The notes below the pieces were generated by a model. That model was not told the DNA's origin, did not search any database, and saw only the letters and a program-made list of their open reading frames with translations. A program made the position numbers and the translations under genes. Below, in pieces: positions 1-8,348 of a stretch of 64,000 bases of DNA. This stretch comes from an uncultured Arthrobacter sp. (GTDB lineage Bacteria; Actinomycetota; Actinomycetes; Actinomycetales; Micrococcaceae): contig NZ_CANLSZ010000002.1 of assembly GCF_947493765.1 (NCBI RefSeq), positions 62,001-126,000 on the forward strand, in the 5' to 3' direction. Positions within the stretch are counted from its first letter, which is position 1. Each line of letters starts with the position of its first letter.

Positions 1-369
1 CGCGAGGTCTCCGGCGGCATGGCCCAGCGCACCTCCCTGGCGCGCGCGCTCGCCCGGAATCCGGGAGTGCTCCTCCTCGACGAACCGTTCGGCGCGCTCG
101 ATGCGCTCACGCGCATCAGGATGCAGGATCTCCTCCTGGACATCCATGGCGTCCGGCCCACCACCGTGCTGCTCGTCACCCACGACGTCGACGAGGCACT
201 GCTGCTCGCCGATCGCATCCTCGTCCTCGGACCGGGGGCCGGGCAAACCGGCTCCACCATCGCGGAGCTCCTCGCCGTGCCGGGCACCCGGCCGCGGGAC
301 CGCGCCTCGGCGGATCTCGCCGCGCTCCGCAGCACCCTGCTCTCGATGCTCGGCGTCGACGGCCACTAG
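1..369 (+). CDS. ABC transporter ATP-binding protein, sulfonate/nitrate/taurine type (5' truncated by window edge)
   Basis: C-terminal part of a nucleotide-binding subunit; the reading frame is open at base 1, so the N-terminus and Walker A lie outside the window. Visible are the end of the ABC signature (SGGMAQR, a variant of SGGQ.QR), the Walker B with catalytic glutamate (LLLDEPFGALD) and the switch histidine (LLVTHDVDEAL). The D-loop sequence and the EALLLADRI segment are typical of SsuB/TauB/NrtC ATPases. It would energise the membrane protein at 1471-2370 with the lipoprotein at 449-1474, about 80 bp downstream. Family assignment is firm; the substrate is inferred from the binding protein. 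Confidence 0.9.
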   Translation, partial: REVSGGMAQRTSLARALARNPGVLLLDEPFGALDALTRIRMQDLLLDIHGVRPTTVLLVTHDVDEALLLADRILVLGPGAGQTGSTIAELLAVPGTRPRDRASADLAALRSTLLSMLGVDGH

Positions 370-448
370 GCCCCTCGGCGCCCCTCCTCCCCCTCTCGCC
401 GCACACCGTGCGCGCGTGTCCTCCTGCCTACCCTCCGAAGGATCCATC

Positions 449-1474
449 ATGCATCGCACCCTCCTGCCCCTGACCCTCACCGCCGTCCTCGCCGTCGGCC
501 TGACCGGCTGCCTCGCCGGAGAGGACGCCTCCACCACGCAGTCCACCGACGAGTCCGGGGCCACGGAACTCACCCTCGACTTCGCGACCTACAATCCGCT
601 GAGCCTCGTCATCAAGGACCAGGGGTGGCTCGAGGACGAGCTCGCAGACCAGGACATCAGCGTCACCTGGGTGCAGTCCGCCGGCTCGAACAAGGCGAAC
701 GAGGCGCTGCGGGCAGGCGCTATCGACATCGGCTCCACCGCGGGATCCGCCGCGCTGCTGGCCCGCTCGAACGGCTCACCCATCAAGACCATCGACATCT
801 ACTCGCAGCCCGAGTGGTCGGCCCTGGTCACGGTGGACGGCACCGGGGTCGACGGCGTGGAGGACCTCCGTGGCAGATCCGTCGCGGCCACGAAGGGGAC
901 CGATCCGTACTTCTTCCTCGTCCAGGCCCTCGAGGCCGCCGGGCTGGACAGCTCGGAGGTGACGGTCCAGAATCTGCAGCACGCCGACGGATGGGCCGCC
1001 CTGAACAACGGGTCGGTGGACGCGTGGGCCGGTCTCGATCCGATCATGGCGTCGGCGGAGCAGGAGGGAGCCGACCTGTTCTACCGGAACATCGACTTCA
1101 ACACCTACGGCTTCCTCAACGCCACCGAGGACTTCCTCACCACCAGCCCCGAGCTGGCGCAGACCGTGGTCGACGCGTACGAGAAGGCGCGCCGGTGGGC
1201 CGGGGAGAATCCGGAGGAGACAGCGCGCATCCTCGCGGAGGAGGCGGGCATCGACGTGGAGCTGGCGACGACGGTGATCGTCGAACGGACGAATCTGGAC
1301 GTCGACCCCGTTCCCGGTGAGGCGCAACGGCGTGTCCTCGAGACGGTGGGGCCGAACTTCGTGGAGACCGGCGACGTCTCCTCGCAGGACTCGATCGACG
1401 AGGCCCTCGACACGCTCTTCGACGAGAGCTTCGCGACGAACGCGGACCCGGACGCCATCGGCGCCGCCTCGTGA
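449..1474 (+). CDS. ssuA: Aliphatic sulfonate-type ABC transporter substrate-binding lipoprotein
   Basis: 341-residue exported lipoprotein that captures the substrate outside the membrane. The ATG at 449 is preceded by GAAGGA and opens a signal peptide with the lipobox LTGC (Cys about residue 21); a longer open frame upstream has no signal peptide and is rejected. The mature protein begins with the segment NPLSLVIKDQGWLED and continues with SAGSNKANEALRAGAIDIGS, typical of SsuA/TauA/NrtA-like binding proteins (NMT1/SsuA fold). It overlaps the permease start by 4 bases, so the two are translationally coupled. Sulfonate is the closest family match, but nitrate, taurine or another small organic anion cannot be excluded. 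Confidence 0.85.
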   Translation: MHRTLLPLTLTAVLAVGLTGCLAGEDASTTQSTDESGATELTLDFATYNPLSLVIKDQGWLEDELADQDISVTWVQSAGSNKANEALRAGAIDIGSTAGSAALLARSNGSPIKTIDIYSQPEWSALVTVDGTGVDGVEDLRGRSVAATKGTDPYFFLVQALEAAGLDSSEVTVQNLQHADGWAALNNGSVDAWAGLDPIMASAEQEGADLFYRNIDFNTYGFLNATEDFLTTSPELAQTVVDAYEKARRWAGENPEETARILAEEAGIDVELATTVIVERTNLDVDPVPGEAQRRVLETVGPNFVETGDVSSQDSIDEALDTLFDESFATNADPDAIGAAS

Positions 1475-2370
1475 GCCAGGAGGCCAGGACCGCCGTCGGC
1501 GCCCGGACCGCTGCGTCCCGCACCGGTCAGCGGGGCGACGCGGAGGACGACACCAGGAGCCGGTCCGCACGGGATCCCGCCCGCATCCGTCGGACCGGTG
1601 CATCGAGCGGTGCTCTCTCCCACGGCCCCGTGCGCCTGCTGCTGGGACTGGTCGTCCCCTTGCTGATCCTCGGCGCCTGGCAGGCCAACGCGGTGCTCGG
1701 CGTGTTCAGCGCGGTCCAGCTACCGTCCCCGGGAGCGGTCCTCGCGGCGGGGGCCGAGCTGGCCGCCCGGGGCGAGCTCTGGCTGCACATCGTCATCTCC
1801 ACCCAGCGCGTGCTCATCGGCTTCGCGATCGGCTCCGTCCTCGGCCTCGCCGTGGGAGCGCTCCTGGGCCTGTCCCGACTGGCGGACGCGCTCCTGACAC
1901 CGGTCGTCGGCGCCCTGCGCGCGGTGCCCTCGCTCGCCTGGGTTCCGCTGCTGATCCTCTGGATGAAGATCGGGGAGGATTCCAAGGTGACGCTGATCCT
2001 CATCGGCGCCTTCTTCCCGGTCTTCACCACCGTCTTCCTGGCGCTGCGCCACGTGGACCGCGATCTCGTGGAGGCGGGGCGGGCCTTCGGGCTCCGCGGC
2101 ATGCAGCTCCTCACCACGGTGCAGCTGCCGGCGGTGGTGCCCGCCGTCTTCTCCGGGCTCCGCCTGGCGCTGGCCCAGGCCTGGCTCTTCCTGGTGGCGG
2201 CCGAACTGATCGCCTCGTCGCTGGGGCTCGGCTTCCTACTGATCGACTCCTCGAACAACGGGCGGACCGACCGGATCTTCCTGGCGATCATCCTGCTCGC
2301 CGTCATCGGCAAGGCGACCGACGCACTCCTCGGGCTGGCCGAGCGGTGGGCGGTACGGCGCTGGACCTGA
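1471..2370 (+). CDS. ssuC: ABC transporter permease, sulfonate type
   Basis: 299-residue integral membrane subunit of the importer. The GTG start overlaps the TGA of the binding-protein gene (GTGA). A polar Arg-rich N-terminus of about 45 residues is followed by a first membrane segment (LLLGLVVPLLILGAW) and then the BPD_transp_1 core; the conserved EAA loop reads EAGRAFGLRGMQLLTTVQLP (about residues 196-215), the contact site for the ATPase. The segment LRAVPSLAWVPLLILWMKIG is typical of SsuC/TauC. It is the last gene of the transporter operon, followed 25 bp later by a bidirectional terminator. Confidence 0.88.
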   Translation: MSQEARTAVGARTAASRTGQRGDAEDDTRSRSARDPARIRRTGASSGALSHGPVRLLLGLVVPLLILGAWQANAVLGVFSAVQLPSPGAVLAAGAELAARGELWLHIVISTQRVLIGFAIGSVLGLAVGALLGLSRLADALLTPVVGALRAVPSLAWVPLLILWMKIGEDSKVTLILIGAFFPVFTTVFLALRHVDRDLVEAGRAFGLRGMQLLTTVQLPAVVPAVFSGLRLALAQAWLFLVAAELIASSLGLGFLLIDSSNNGRTDRIFLAIILLAVIGKATDALLGLAERWAVRRWT

Positions 2371-2395
2371 CCCTGCCGGCCGGCACGGCTTAAAA

Positions 2396-2434
2396 GGAAG
2401 CGGCAGGTGCCCCGTCCAAGCACCTGCCGCTTCC
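2396..2434. terminator. Bidirectional terminator hairpin
   Basis: Perfect 15-bp inverted repeat (arms 2396-2410 and 2420-2434, 9-nt loop) between the permease stop (2370) and the convergent NlpC/P60-like gene stop (2455). An A-run on the + strand (2392-2395) becomes a short U-run for the minus-strand transcript. It serves both converging units. Confidence 0.8.
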
Positions 2435-2454
2435 CGCGTGGGATCGCTCCTGGG

Positions 2455-3444
2455 TCAGCGCGAGACCCGAACGAACTGTGCACCCGGGAGATCCGAGAGG
2501 GGGTGCTGCATGGTGAGGTTCCGCCCGTTCATGCCACTGCTGATGACCTGTCCGCCGCCGGCGTAGATGGCCACGTGACCGCCGGTGACCACCAGATCGC
2601 CGGGAGCCGGGCTGGAGACGCGCGTGCCGTAGTTGAGGAACTGCAGGGGACCGAGGTCTCCCACCGGGATGCCCGCTGCACGCAGGGCGACCTCGGCCAG
2701 CACGGTGCAGTCCTGGACGGCGCCGGCGGCGAGCTGTGCCTGGGCCGAACCGAGGATGATGCCGCCGAGGTTGCCGGCTGCAGGGGCGCTGACCACGGGG
2801 GTGGACCTGGGCGCGGTCCTGCCGGTGATCCCGGTGGAGCTGAGCTGGTAGTCCGAGGCGACTGCAGCCGGGGCTGCATAGGAAGCGGCGGCCGGGGCTG
2901 CGTAGGCGGCGGGGGTCGAGACCGCTGCCTGCTGGGCTACGGGGGCGACGACGGCTACCTGCTGGGCGACAGGGGCGATCGCTGCCACCTGCTGGGCAAC
3001 GGGTGCGACGGCGGCCTGCTGCACGGTGGGTGCCACGGCGACGGGCACGGAGACCGTCCGGACCGGTGCGGCCACTGCGCCGGCGGTCGGCAGGACGATG
3101 CTCTGTCCCGGCATGATGACCGAGTTGAGCGACAGACCGTTGACGGCCAGGACGGCGTTGAGGTCCACCGCGTAGCGTGCGGAGATGGCGCCGAGGGTGT
3201 CGCCCGCGACGACGGTGTGGGTGCCGGGAGCGGCGACGACGGCCGACGTGGTGCCCTGCTCCGAGTAGGTTCCGGCCTGTGCCGTACCCATGGCGCTGAG
3301 GGCGAGACCCGAGGTGACGGCGACGATGGCGACGGGGCGGCCCACGGTGGAGGCGTGTGCGCGGGCGGCGCGGGACAGACCCTGCAGCGCGATGTTCCCG
3401 TCGACGGCCGCGCGGTGGCGTGCCGGTGAAGTGTTTCGTGACAT
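2455..3444 (-). CDS. Exported LysM and NlpC/P60-like cell-wall hydrolase
   Basis: 329 residues. The start is the ATG at 3444, with GAGAGG 7 nt upstream. A hydrophobic segment at about 40-57 ending in TAQA is a probable signal peptide. One LysM domain follows (about 74-118: HTVVAGDTLGAISARYAVDL...VIMPGQSIVLP), then a long Ala/Val/Pro/Gln-rich repeat linker (VAPVAQQVA units, about 120-215). The C-terminal domain resembles NlpC/P60: candidate catalytic Cys in VQDCTVLAEVAL and candidate His in GGHVAIYAGGG. The Cys context differs from the usual DCSG, so activity is inferred. Such proteins cut peptide stems of peptidoglycan during growth or resuscitation. The long leader carries a c-di-AMP riboswitch, the usual control element for this class in actinobacteria. 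Confidence 0.85.
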   Translation of the reverse strand: MSRNTSPARHRAAVDGNIALQGLSRAARAHASTVGRPVAIVAVTSGLALSAMGTAQAGTYSEQGTTSAVVAAPGTHTVVAGDTLGAISARYAVDLNAVLAVNGLSLNSVIMPGQSIVLPTAGAVAAPVRTVSVPVAVAPTVQQAAVAPVAQQVAAIAPVAQQVAVVAPVAQQAAVSTPAAYAAPAAASYAAPAAVASDYQLSSTGITGRTAPRSTPVVSAPAAGNLGGIILGSAQAQLAAGAVQDCTVLAEVALRAAGIPVGDLGPLQFLNYGTRVSSPAPGDLVVTGGHVAIYAGGGQVISSGMNGRNLTMQHPLSDLPGAQFVRVSR

Positions 3445-3461
3445 GTGTGTACCTCTCCCAT

Positions 3462-3650
3462 GCCTGCGGGGTGAGCTGTCGGGTTCGGATGGGAGTCACC
3501 CGGTCGCGGGCACCGCCGATGGGCGGTGCTGTGCGACTTCACCCCGAGGACGCGGTCAGGAGGTCCTGTGCGCCCGGTGGAACCATGGTTCCCCCGTCTC
3601 TGCCTTCGTGTGTGCGGACGTGTCCTGGTCGGCGGCAGAGCTCGGCAATC
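3462..3650 (-). promoter_or_regulatory. ydaO/yuaA-type c-di-AMP riboswitch
   Basis: Read on the minus strand, the leader of the NlpC/P60-like gene contains the conserved ydaO blocks in order: GAGACGGGGGAACC (about 3587-3600), CGGGGTGAAGT (about 3536-3546), GGGTGACTCCCATCCGAACC (about 3482-3502) and CCGACAGCTCACCCCGCAGG (about 3463-3482). The outer stem can form from GAGCT near 3640 with AGCTC near 3475. The element ends about 20 nt before the start codon. In this RNA family c-di-AMP binding normally lowers expression of wall hydrolases and osmolyte or K+ transporters. The exact 5' edge is approximate. Confidence 0.88.
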
Positions 3651-3688
3651 CGACCCGAAGAGCCTCACATGGACGGAGGCACTGGATG

Positions 3689-3718
3689 AGAGTAACCACC
3701 CCGTCGGGGATTTGTCAC
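3689..3718 (-). promoter_or_regulatory. Candidate promoter of the riboswitch-controlled transcript
   Basis: On the minus strand a GTGACA box (3713-3718) and a TACTCT box (3689-3694) lie 18 bp apart, about 40 bp upstream of the riboswitch. The spacer holds the palindrome CCCCGACGGGG. This is a sequence match only. Confidence 0.5.
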
Positions 3719-3802
3719 ATTCCGGTAACGTCGCCTATTGTTCCCGCCGCGCGGCGGCGCAGGCACGGCGAGAGACCGGCGCTCGAGCCGCCCGGCGGCG
3801 GA

Positions 3803-4609
3803 TCAGTGGGCGTCGACGATGGTGTCGTTGCGGCTGAACCGCCGGTTCCTCAGCACCGGCAGGAACTCCCGGACGTCGTCGACCCTGCGCCGCGTGACCT
3901 CGGCGCTGACGACACCGCGTTCCTCGTTCTCCAGGTGCGCGAGCGGGATCCCCATGGGGTCGATGACGGCCGAGTGACCGATGGTGTGGCCTCCGGAGGT
4001 CCCCGCTGCCGCGATCCACACCGTGTTCTCGATGGCCCGCGCCTTCAGCAGCGTCTCCCAGTGCTCGATCTTGTGCTCACCCTCGAACCAGGCGGCCGGC
4101 ACGCACAGCAGCTCAGCGCCCTCGTCGGCCAGGGCACGCGCCTGCTCGGGGAAGCGGATGTCGTAGCAGGTCATGAGTCCCACCCGGAGACCGCCGATCT
4201 CGGCGACCTTGATGCCGCCGTCGCCGGGCTTGATGCGGGTGGACTCCTGATAGCTGAACGCGTCGTAGAGATGCAGCTTGCGGTAGGTGTCCACGATGCG
4301 CCCGGTCGCGTCGATGAGTACGAGGGTGTTGAACGGGCGTTCCTCCCCGCTGGGCTCGTAGCCACCGGCGACGACGGCGATCGAGTGCTCGGCCGCGATG
4401 AACGACAGCTGCTGGACGAACGAGGTCCAGTGGGCCTCCACCGCCTCCGCGAGGGGGCCCTCCACGGCGCCGATGGAGAACATCGACTCCTCGGGGAAGA
4501 CGATCAGCGCGGAGCCGTCCGCACCGGCGCTCGCCGCGAGTTCCCGCATGACGCCCAGATTCGCAGCGGTGTCCCCGCCGGGCCGGAACTGACCAACACT
4601 GACCTTCAT
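3803..4609 (-). CDS. Carbon-nitrogen (nitrilase-superfamily) hydrolase
   Basis: 268 residues from the ATG at 4609 (MKVSVGQFRPGGD, the usual N-terminus of the family); upstream in-frame codons give a Cys/Arg-rich extension and are rejected. The Glu-Lys-Cys triad is visible: Glu in VFPEESMFS (about 40), Lys in YRKLHLYD (about 110) and nucleophilic Cys in GLMTCYDIRFPE (about 142). Members are cytoplasmic amidases that hydrolyse C-N bonds of small amides or deaminated glutathione-type metabolites. The YDIRFPE block resembles the Nit/omega-amidase branch, but the substrate cannot be fixed from sequence. It is divergent from the DUF427 gene, with 77 bp between the start codons. Confidence 0.88.
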   Translation of the reverse strand: MKVSVGQFRPGGDTAANLGVMRELAASAGADGSALIVFPEESMFSIGAVEGPLAEAVEAHWTSFVQQLSFIAAEHSIAVVAGGYEPSGEERPFNTLVLIDATGRIVDTYRKLHLYDAFSYQESTRIKPGDGGIKVAEIGGLRVGLMTCYDIRFPEQARALADEGAELLCVPAAWFEGEHKIEHWETLLKARAIENTVWIAAAGTSGGHTIGHSAVIDPMGIPLAHLENEERGVVSAEVTRRRVDDVREFLPVLRNRRFSRNDTIVDAH

Positions 4610-4686
4610 ACTGCCGCCCTCTTCCCTGTGTCCTCCGTCCAGCCTACAGACCCGCCCCGGGCACCCCCGGAGTAGCCTGTGTGTCC

Positions 4687-5193
4687 ATGAAGACACCGCA
4701 GAACGACAGACGCGTGCCGCCCGGACCGGGCCAGGAATCGGTCTGGAACTATCCGAGACCGCCCCGCGTGGAGCGGATGCCGGCGAGGATCGAGGTGCGC
4801 TTCGGCGGGCAGGTGATCGTCCGGACCGGTAACGCGGTCAGGGTGCTGGAGACGAGTCACCCGCCGGTCTTCTATCTTCCGATCGAGGACTTCGCGCCCG
4901 GCGTCCTGGAACCGGTGGAGGGCACCACGCACTGCGAGTTCAAGGGCGCCGCCGCCTACTTCGACGTCGTCGCGGGCGCCGCACGCAGCCTCCGCGGCGC
5001 CTGGACGTACCCCTCCCCCGTGCGCGGCTACGAGGACCTCTCCACCCGGGCAGCGATCTACCCCTCGCAGATGGACTCCTGCTCGGTGGACGGCGAGCAG
5101 GTCCAGGCACAGGAGGGTGATTTCTACGGCGGGTGGATCACCTCCGCCGTCGTGGGTCCGTTCAAGGGCGCCGCCGGGACCTGGGGCTGGTAG
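4687..5193 (+). CDS. DUF427 domain protein
   Basis: 168 residues. The conserved DUF427 fold spans about 30-160, with VWNYPRPP near the N-terminus, the core VRFGGQVIVRTGNAVRVLETSHPPVFYLP (described here in two halves around residue 40) and the C-terminal block TRAAIYPSQMDSCSVDGE. The family is widespread in actinobacteria and has no established biochemical role. A TAGCCT box at 4673-4678 lies 8 nt before the ATG at 4687, suggesting a leaderless transcript; a GTG at 4681 with GGAG upstream is an alternative start that adds two residues. Divergent from the nitrilase-family gene. Confidence 0.85.
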   Translation: MKTPQNDRRVPPGPGQESVWNYPRPPRVERMPARIEVRFGGQVIVRTGNAVRVLETSHPPVFYLPIEDFAPGVLEPVEGTTHCEFKGAAAYFDVVAGAARSLRGAWTYPSPVRGYEDLSTRAAIYPSQMDSCSVDGEQVQAQEGDFYGGWITSAVVGPFKGAAGTWGW

Positions 5194-5290
5194 CCGGTCC
5201 CGACTCCCAGCGTCGGTGGAGCGTCCACCCACGGCGCGTACATCGGGGTTTGCTAGTGTTCCACGCTGACCCACGACGCGAGGACACATC

Positions 5291-6079
5291 ATGGCCAGCA
5301 GGACATCAGCACGGAAGCGGTTGCTGCTCGCTGCCGCGTTCATCGGATCGGCGGCGCTCCTGGGCGCCTGCGGAGCCTCGGACGAGGCCGACGGCGGGGC
5401 GGGCCCCGCCACCGCCGAGTCGTCCTCCGGAGCACCGGCGACGTCCGCCGAAGCACAGCCGCAGCCCGAACCGGACCTCGAGGGCATCCCCGAGGTGGTG
5501 GCCGTGGTGAACGGGACGGACATCGGGCGTGACGAGTTCACCACCGCCTACGAGTCCCAGTTCGCCCAGGCCGCAGCCGCGGCGCAGGCCGGTGGGCAGG
5601 AGCTCGACCAGGAGCAGTTGCGAACGAGCGTGGCGGACAATCTCGTCAGCGCCGAACTGCTGCGGCAGGAGGCCGAGGACCGGGGCATCGAGGCGACCCC
5701 CGAGGCCCGCGCCGCCGCGATCGACGATCTGCTCGAGACGAGCCAGCTCGGGACCGAGGACGAGCTGCGTGCTGCCTTCGCGGAACAGGGCCTCGAGGAC
5801 GAGGAGTTCGACAGGCAGCTCGCCGACCAGGTGAAGCTCGACGCGCTGCTCGCCGAGGAGGCCGGTGACACCGCGCCCTCCGACCAGGAGGTCCAGGACA
5901 CCTACGACGCCGCGAAGGCGCAGCAGGAAGCAGCGGGCGAGACGGCGACGCCCATCCCGCCGCTGGACGAGGTCCGTCCCCAGATCGAGGAGCAGCTCGC
6001 CGGGGAGAAGCTCTCCGAGGCGGCGCAGAAGCTCATCGAGGAGCTGCGGGCGGACGCGGACATCTCCGTGAAGCTCTAG
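5291..6079 (+). CDS. SurA N-terminal-like lipoprotein (putative periplasmic-type chaperone)
   Basis: 262 residues. The ATG is preceded by GAGGA. A signal peptide ends in the lipobox LLGAC (Cys about 27), followed by a Ser/Ala/Gly/Pro/Glu linker to about residue 60. From about 65 the sequence VVAVVNGTDIGRDEFTTAY marks the SurA_N (trigger-factor-like) chaperone region; the rest is Glu/Gln-rich and helical, ending in IPPLDEVRPQIEEQLAGEKL as in SurA/PrsA proteins. No complete parvulin-type isomerase domain is recognisable between the two parts, so it is probably a chaperone-only protein acting on exported polypeptides at the membrane surface. Convergent with purA. Confidence 0.8.
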   Translation: MASRTSARKRLLLAAAFIGSAALLGACGASDEADGGAGPATAESSSGAPATSAEAQPQPEPDLEGIPEVVAVVNGTDIGRDEFTTAYESQFAQAAAAAQAGGQELDQEQLRTSVADNLVSAELLRQEAEDRGIEATPEARAAAIDDLLETSQLGTEDELRAAFAEQGLEDEEFDRQLADQVKLDALLAEEAGDTAPSDQEVQDTYDAAKAQQEAAGETATPIPPLDEVRPQIEEQLAGEKLSEAAQKLIEELRADADISVKL

Positions 6080-6154
6080 ACCGGACACCCCGGAACAGCC
6101 ACTCCCGGCCGCTCCGGGGCCCAGTTCCTGGCCCCCATGAGGTCAGGGCTGCGG

Positions 6155-7444
6155 TCAGGACCCGATCAGATCGTTGATCACGATGGTCTGGTCGCGGTCC
6201 GGGCCCACACCGATGGCCGAGAAGCGGGTCCCGGAGAGCGTCTCGAGCGCCCGCACGTAGACCTGCGCGTTCTGCGGCAGGTCGTCCAGGGTCCGCGCCC
6301 CGGTGATGTCCTCGGTCCAGCCGTCGAAGTACTCGAAGATCGGCTTCGCGTGGTGGAAGTCGGTCTGCGTCATGGGCATCTCGTCGTGGCGCACGCCGTC
6401 CACGTCGTACGCCACGCACACCGGGATGCTCTCGATGCCGGTGAGGACGTCGAGCTTCGTCACGAAGTAGTCCGTGAAGCCGTTGACGCGGGAGGCGTGG
6501 CGGGCCAGCACGGCGTCGTACCACCCGCAGCGGCGCGGACGGCCGGTGTTCACGCCGAACTCCCCGCCCTTGGTCTGCAGGTGGAGACCCATGTCGTCGA
6601 ACAGTTCCGTGGGGAAGGGGCCGGCTCCCACGCGCGTGGTGTACGCCTTGATGATGCCCACGGCGCGGTTGATCCGGGTGGGGCCGATCCCCGAGCCCAC
6701 ACAGGCGCCGCCCGCCGTCGGGTTCGACGACGTCACGAACGGGTAGGTGCCGTGGTCGACGTCGAGGAAGGTGGCCTGGCCGCCCTCCATGAGCACTACC
6801 TTGCCGGCGTCGAGCGCCTCGTTGAGCACGAAGGTGGAGTCGATGACGAGGGGCCTCAGCCGCTCGGCGAAGGACAGGAAGTACTCGACGACCTCCTCCA
6901 CCTCGACGTCGCGCCGGTTGTAGACCTTGACCAGCAGCTCGTTCTTCTGCTTGAGCGAACCCTCGACCTTCTGCCGGAGGATCGACTCGTCGAACACGTC
7001 CTGGACCCGCAGGCCGAGCCGGGCCACCTTGTCCATGTACGCCGGGCCGATGCCGCGTCCCGTGGTGCCGATGGCGCGCTTGCCGAGGAACCGCTCCGTG
7101 ACCTTGTCCAGTACCTGGTGATAGGGCGCCACGAGGTGGGCGTTGGCCGAGACACGCAGCTTGGACGTGTCGGCCCCGCGGGCCTCCAGCCCGTCGATCT
7201 CCTCGAACAGGGCCTCGAGGTTGATGACGCAGCCGTTGCCGATGATCGGTACGGCGTTGGGGCTCAGGATGCCGGCGGGAAGGAGCTTGAGCTCGTACTT
7301 CTCGCCGTTGACCACCACCGTGTGTCCGGCGTTGTTGCCCCCGTTGGGCTTGACGACGTAGTCGACCCGCCCGCCGAGCAGATCGGTGGCCTTGCCCTTG
7401 CCCTCGTCGCCCCACTGGGCTCCGACGATGACGATTGCTGGCAT
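6155..7444 (-). CDS. purA: Adenylosuccinate synthetase
   Basis: 429 residues, normal length for PurA. It condenses IMP with aspartate using GTP to form adenylosuccinate in AMP synthesis. The ATG at 7444 gives [18 protein letters not shown], the canonical start with the GDEGKGK phosphate loop, and GGGGGAG lies 6 nt upstream; an in-frame extension upstream is rejected. Other conserved blocks are [11 protein letters not shown], the signature [33 protein letters not shown], and [17 protein letters not shown] near the C-terminus. Monocistronic as far as can be seen, divergent from the unknown gene at 7686. Confidence 0.98.
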   Translation of the reverse strand: MPAIVIVGAQWGDEGKGKATDLLGGRVDYVVKPNGGNNAGHTVVVNGEKYELKLLPAGILSPNAVPIIGNGCVINLEALFEEIDGLEARGADTSKLRVSANAHLVAPYHQVLDKVTERFLGKRAIGTTGRGIGPAYMDKVARLGLRVQDVFDESILRQKVEGSLKQKNELLVKVYNRRDVEVEEVVEYFLSFAERLRPLVIDSTFVLNEALDAGKVVLMEGGQATFLDVDHGTYPFVTSSNPTAGGACVGSGIGPTRINRAVGIIKAYTTRVGAGPFPTELFDDMGLHLQTKGGEFGVNTGRPRRCGWYDAVLARHASRVNGFTDYFVTKLDVLTGIESIPVCVAYDVDGVRHDEMPMTQTDFHHAKPIFEYFDGWTEDITGARTLDDLPQNAQVYVRALETLSGTRFSAIGVGPDRDQTIVINDLIGS

Positions 7445-7685
7445 GGGATACTCCCCCATTCGGTACGGCGTCCCCCGCGTGCCGGGGACCAGACGCCGTG
7501 CATGAGAACGCCCCAACCGGCCGCACGCTGCTCGCGGCCACTGGGGCTCTTACCGTCCGAGTTTAGCCGAGGTGCCCGGAGGTCGCCGCACGGGGTCGGT
7601 CCAGGGACCGGTCGCAGGCCCGATCCCGGTCTCCTCCCCGGGTCAGGGTGGAGCCGTGGACACTGGGGGCATGGACAATGGGGGC

Positions 7686-8288
7686 ATGGACCGCTTCGTT
7701 GGACACATCGCCGGCATCGGCACCACCTCCGGCACGCGGCTCGTGATCGGCCGGTGGGATTCCTCGCCGCTCGGCGTGTTCACGGACGTCATGATGGAGG
7801 ACGCCGTCGGTCACCGCACCCTGCTGGCCCCGTCGCAGGACGTGGCGGACTACGTGGGTGCCACCTACTCCTTCGACGACGTGATCCTGTGCCCCATCAC
7901 CTCGACGCTCGCTGAGGACCGCCTCGTGGTGGACGCCGGTGAGCTGCAGGTCTTCGCCGAGATCGGCCGGATCACCGCGCTCGGGCGCCTGCTCGGCGTC
8001 GTCCCCGCGCGCCTGGCCACACATCCGCGCTGGCTGGCGCTCGTCAATCCGCTGGCCTCACGGCTGATCGCGGGGGTCGCGACGGCCGGTTCTGCGGGAC
8101 ACGGGCGCACGGAGTACTACGGGGTCACCTCGGCCCGCGCCGTCGACGGTGCGACGGCGGCGTGGCGGGGCACGGATCTCGGCGCCCTGGCCCCCGTGAG
8201 CCCGCCGGTGCGCTTCGGTTTCAGTTCCGCCCCGCCACGACCGCAGCTGGTGTCCGTCACCACGACCATCCGCCGCCCGGAGGAGTGA
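7686..8288 (+). CDS. Conserved hypothetical protein
   Basis: About 200 residues, no recognised domain. The sequence is rich in beta-forming and Ala/Leu segments (VGHIAGIGTTSGTRLVIGRWD, DYVGATYSFDDVILCPITST) and has no signal peptide or clear membrane segment. HGRTEYYGVTSARAVDGATAAWRGTDL looks like a conserved core. The start is ambiguous: two near-identical 15-bp units (7656-7670 and 7671-7685) place GTG 7656, ATG 7671 and ATG 7686 in frame, with a GGGGGC directly upstream of each ATG. ATG 7686 is chosen as the most conservative. Divergent from purA. Confidence 0.6.
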   Translation: MDRFVGHIAGIGTTSGTRLVIGRWDSSPLGVFTDVMMEDAVGHRTLLAPSQDVADYVGATYSFDDVILCPITSTLAEDRLVVDAGELQVFAEIGRITALGRLLGVVPARLATHPRWLALVNPLASRLIAGVATAGSAGHGRTEYYGVTSARAVDGATAAWRGTDLGALAPVSPPVRFGFSSAPPRPQLVSVTTTIRRPEE

Positions 8289-8348
8289 CCCGGCCGGTCC
8301 TGTCCGCCGCTCCGGCTCCGTCTCCGGCCCGGCCGTCCCGCCTCCCGG

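Noticed and set aside
6088-6119. Terminator between the SurA-like gene and purA
   Set aside because: Only a 6-bp CCCCGG/CCGGGG stem with a 20-nt loop and no U-run; common by chance at this base composition.
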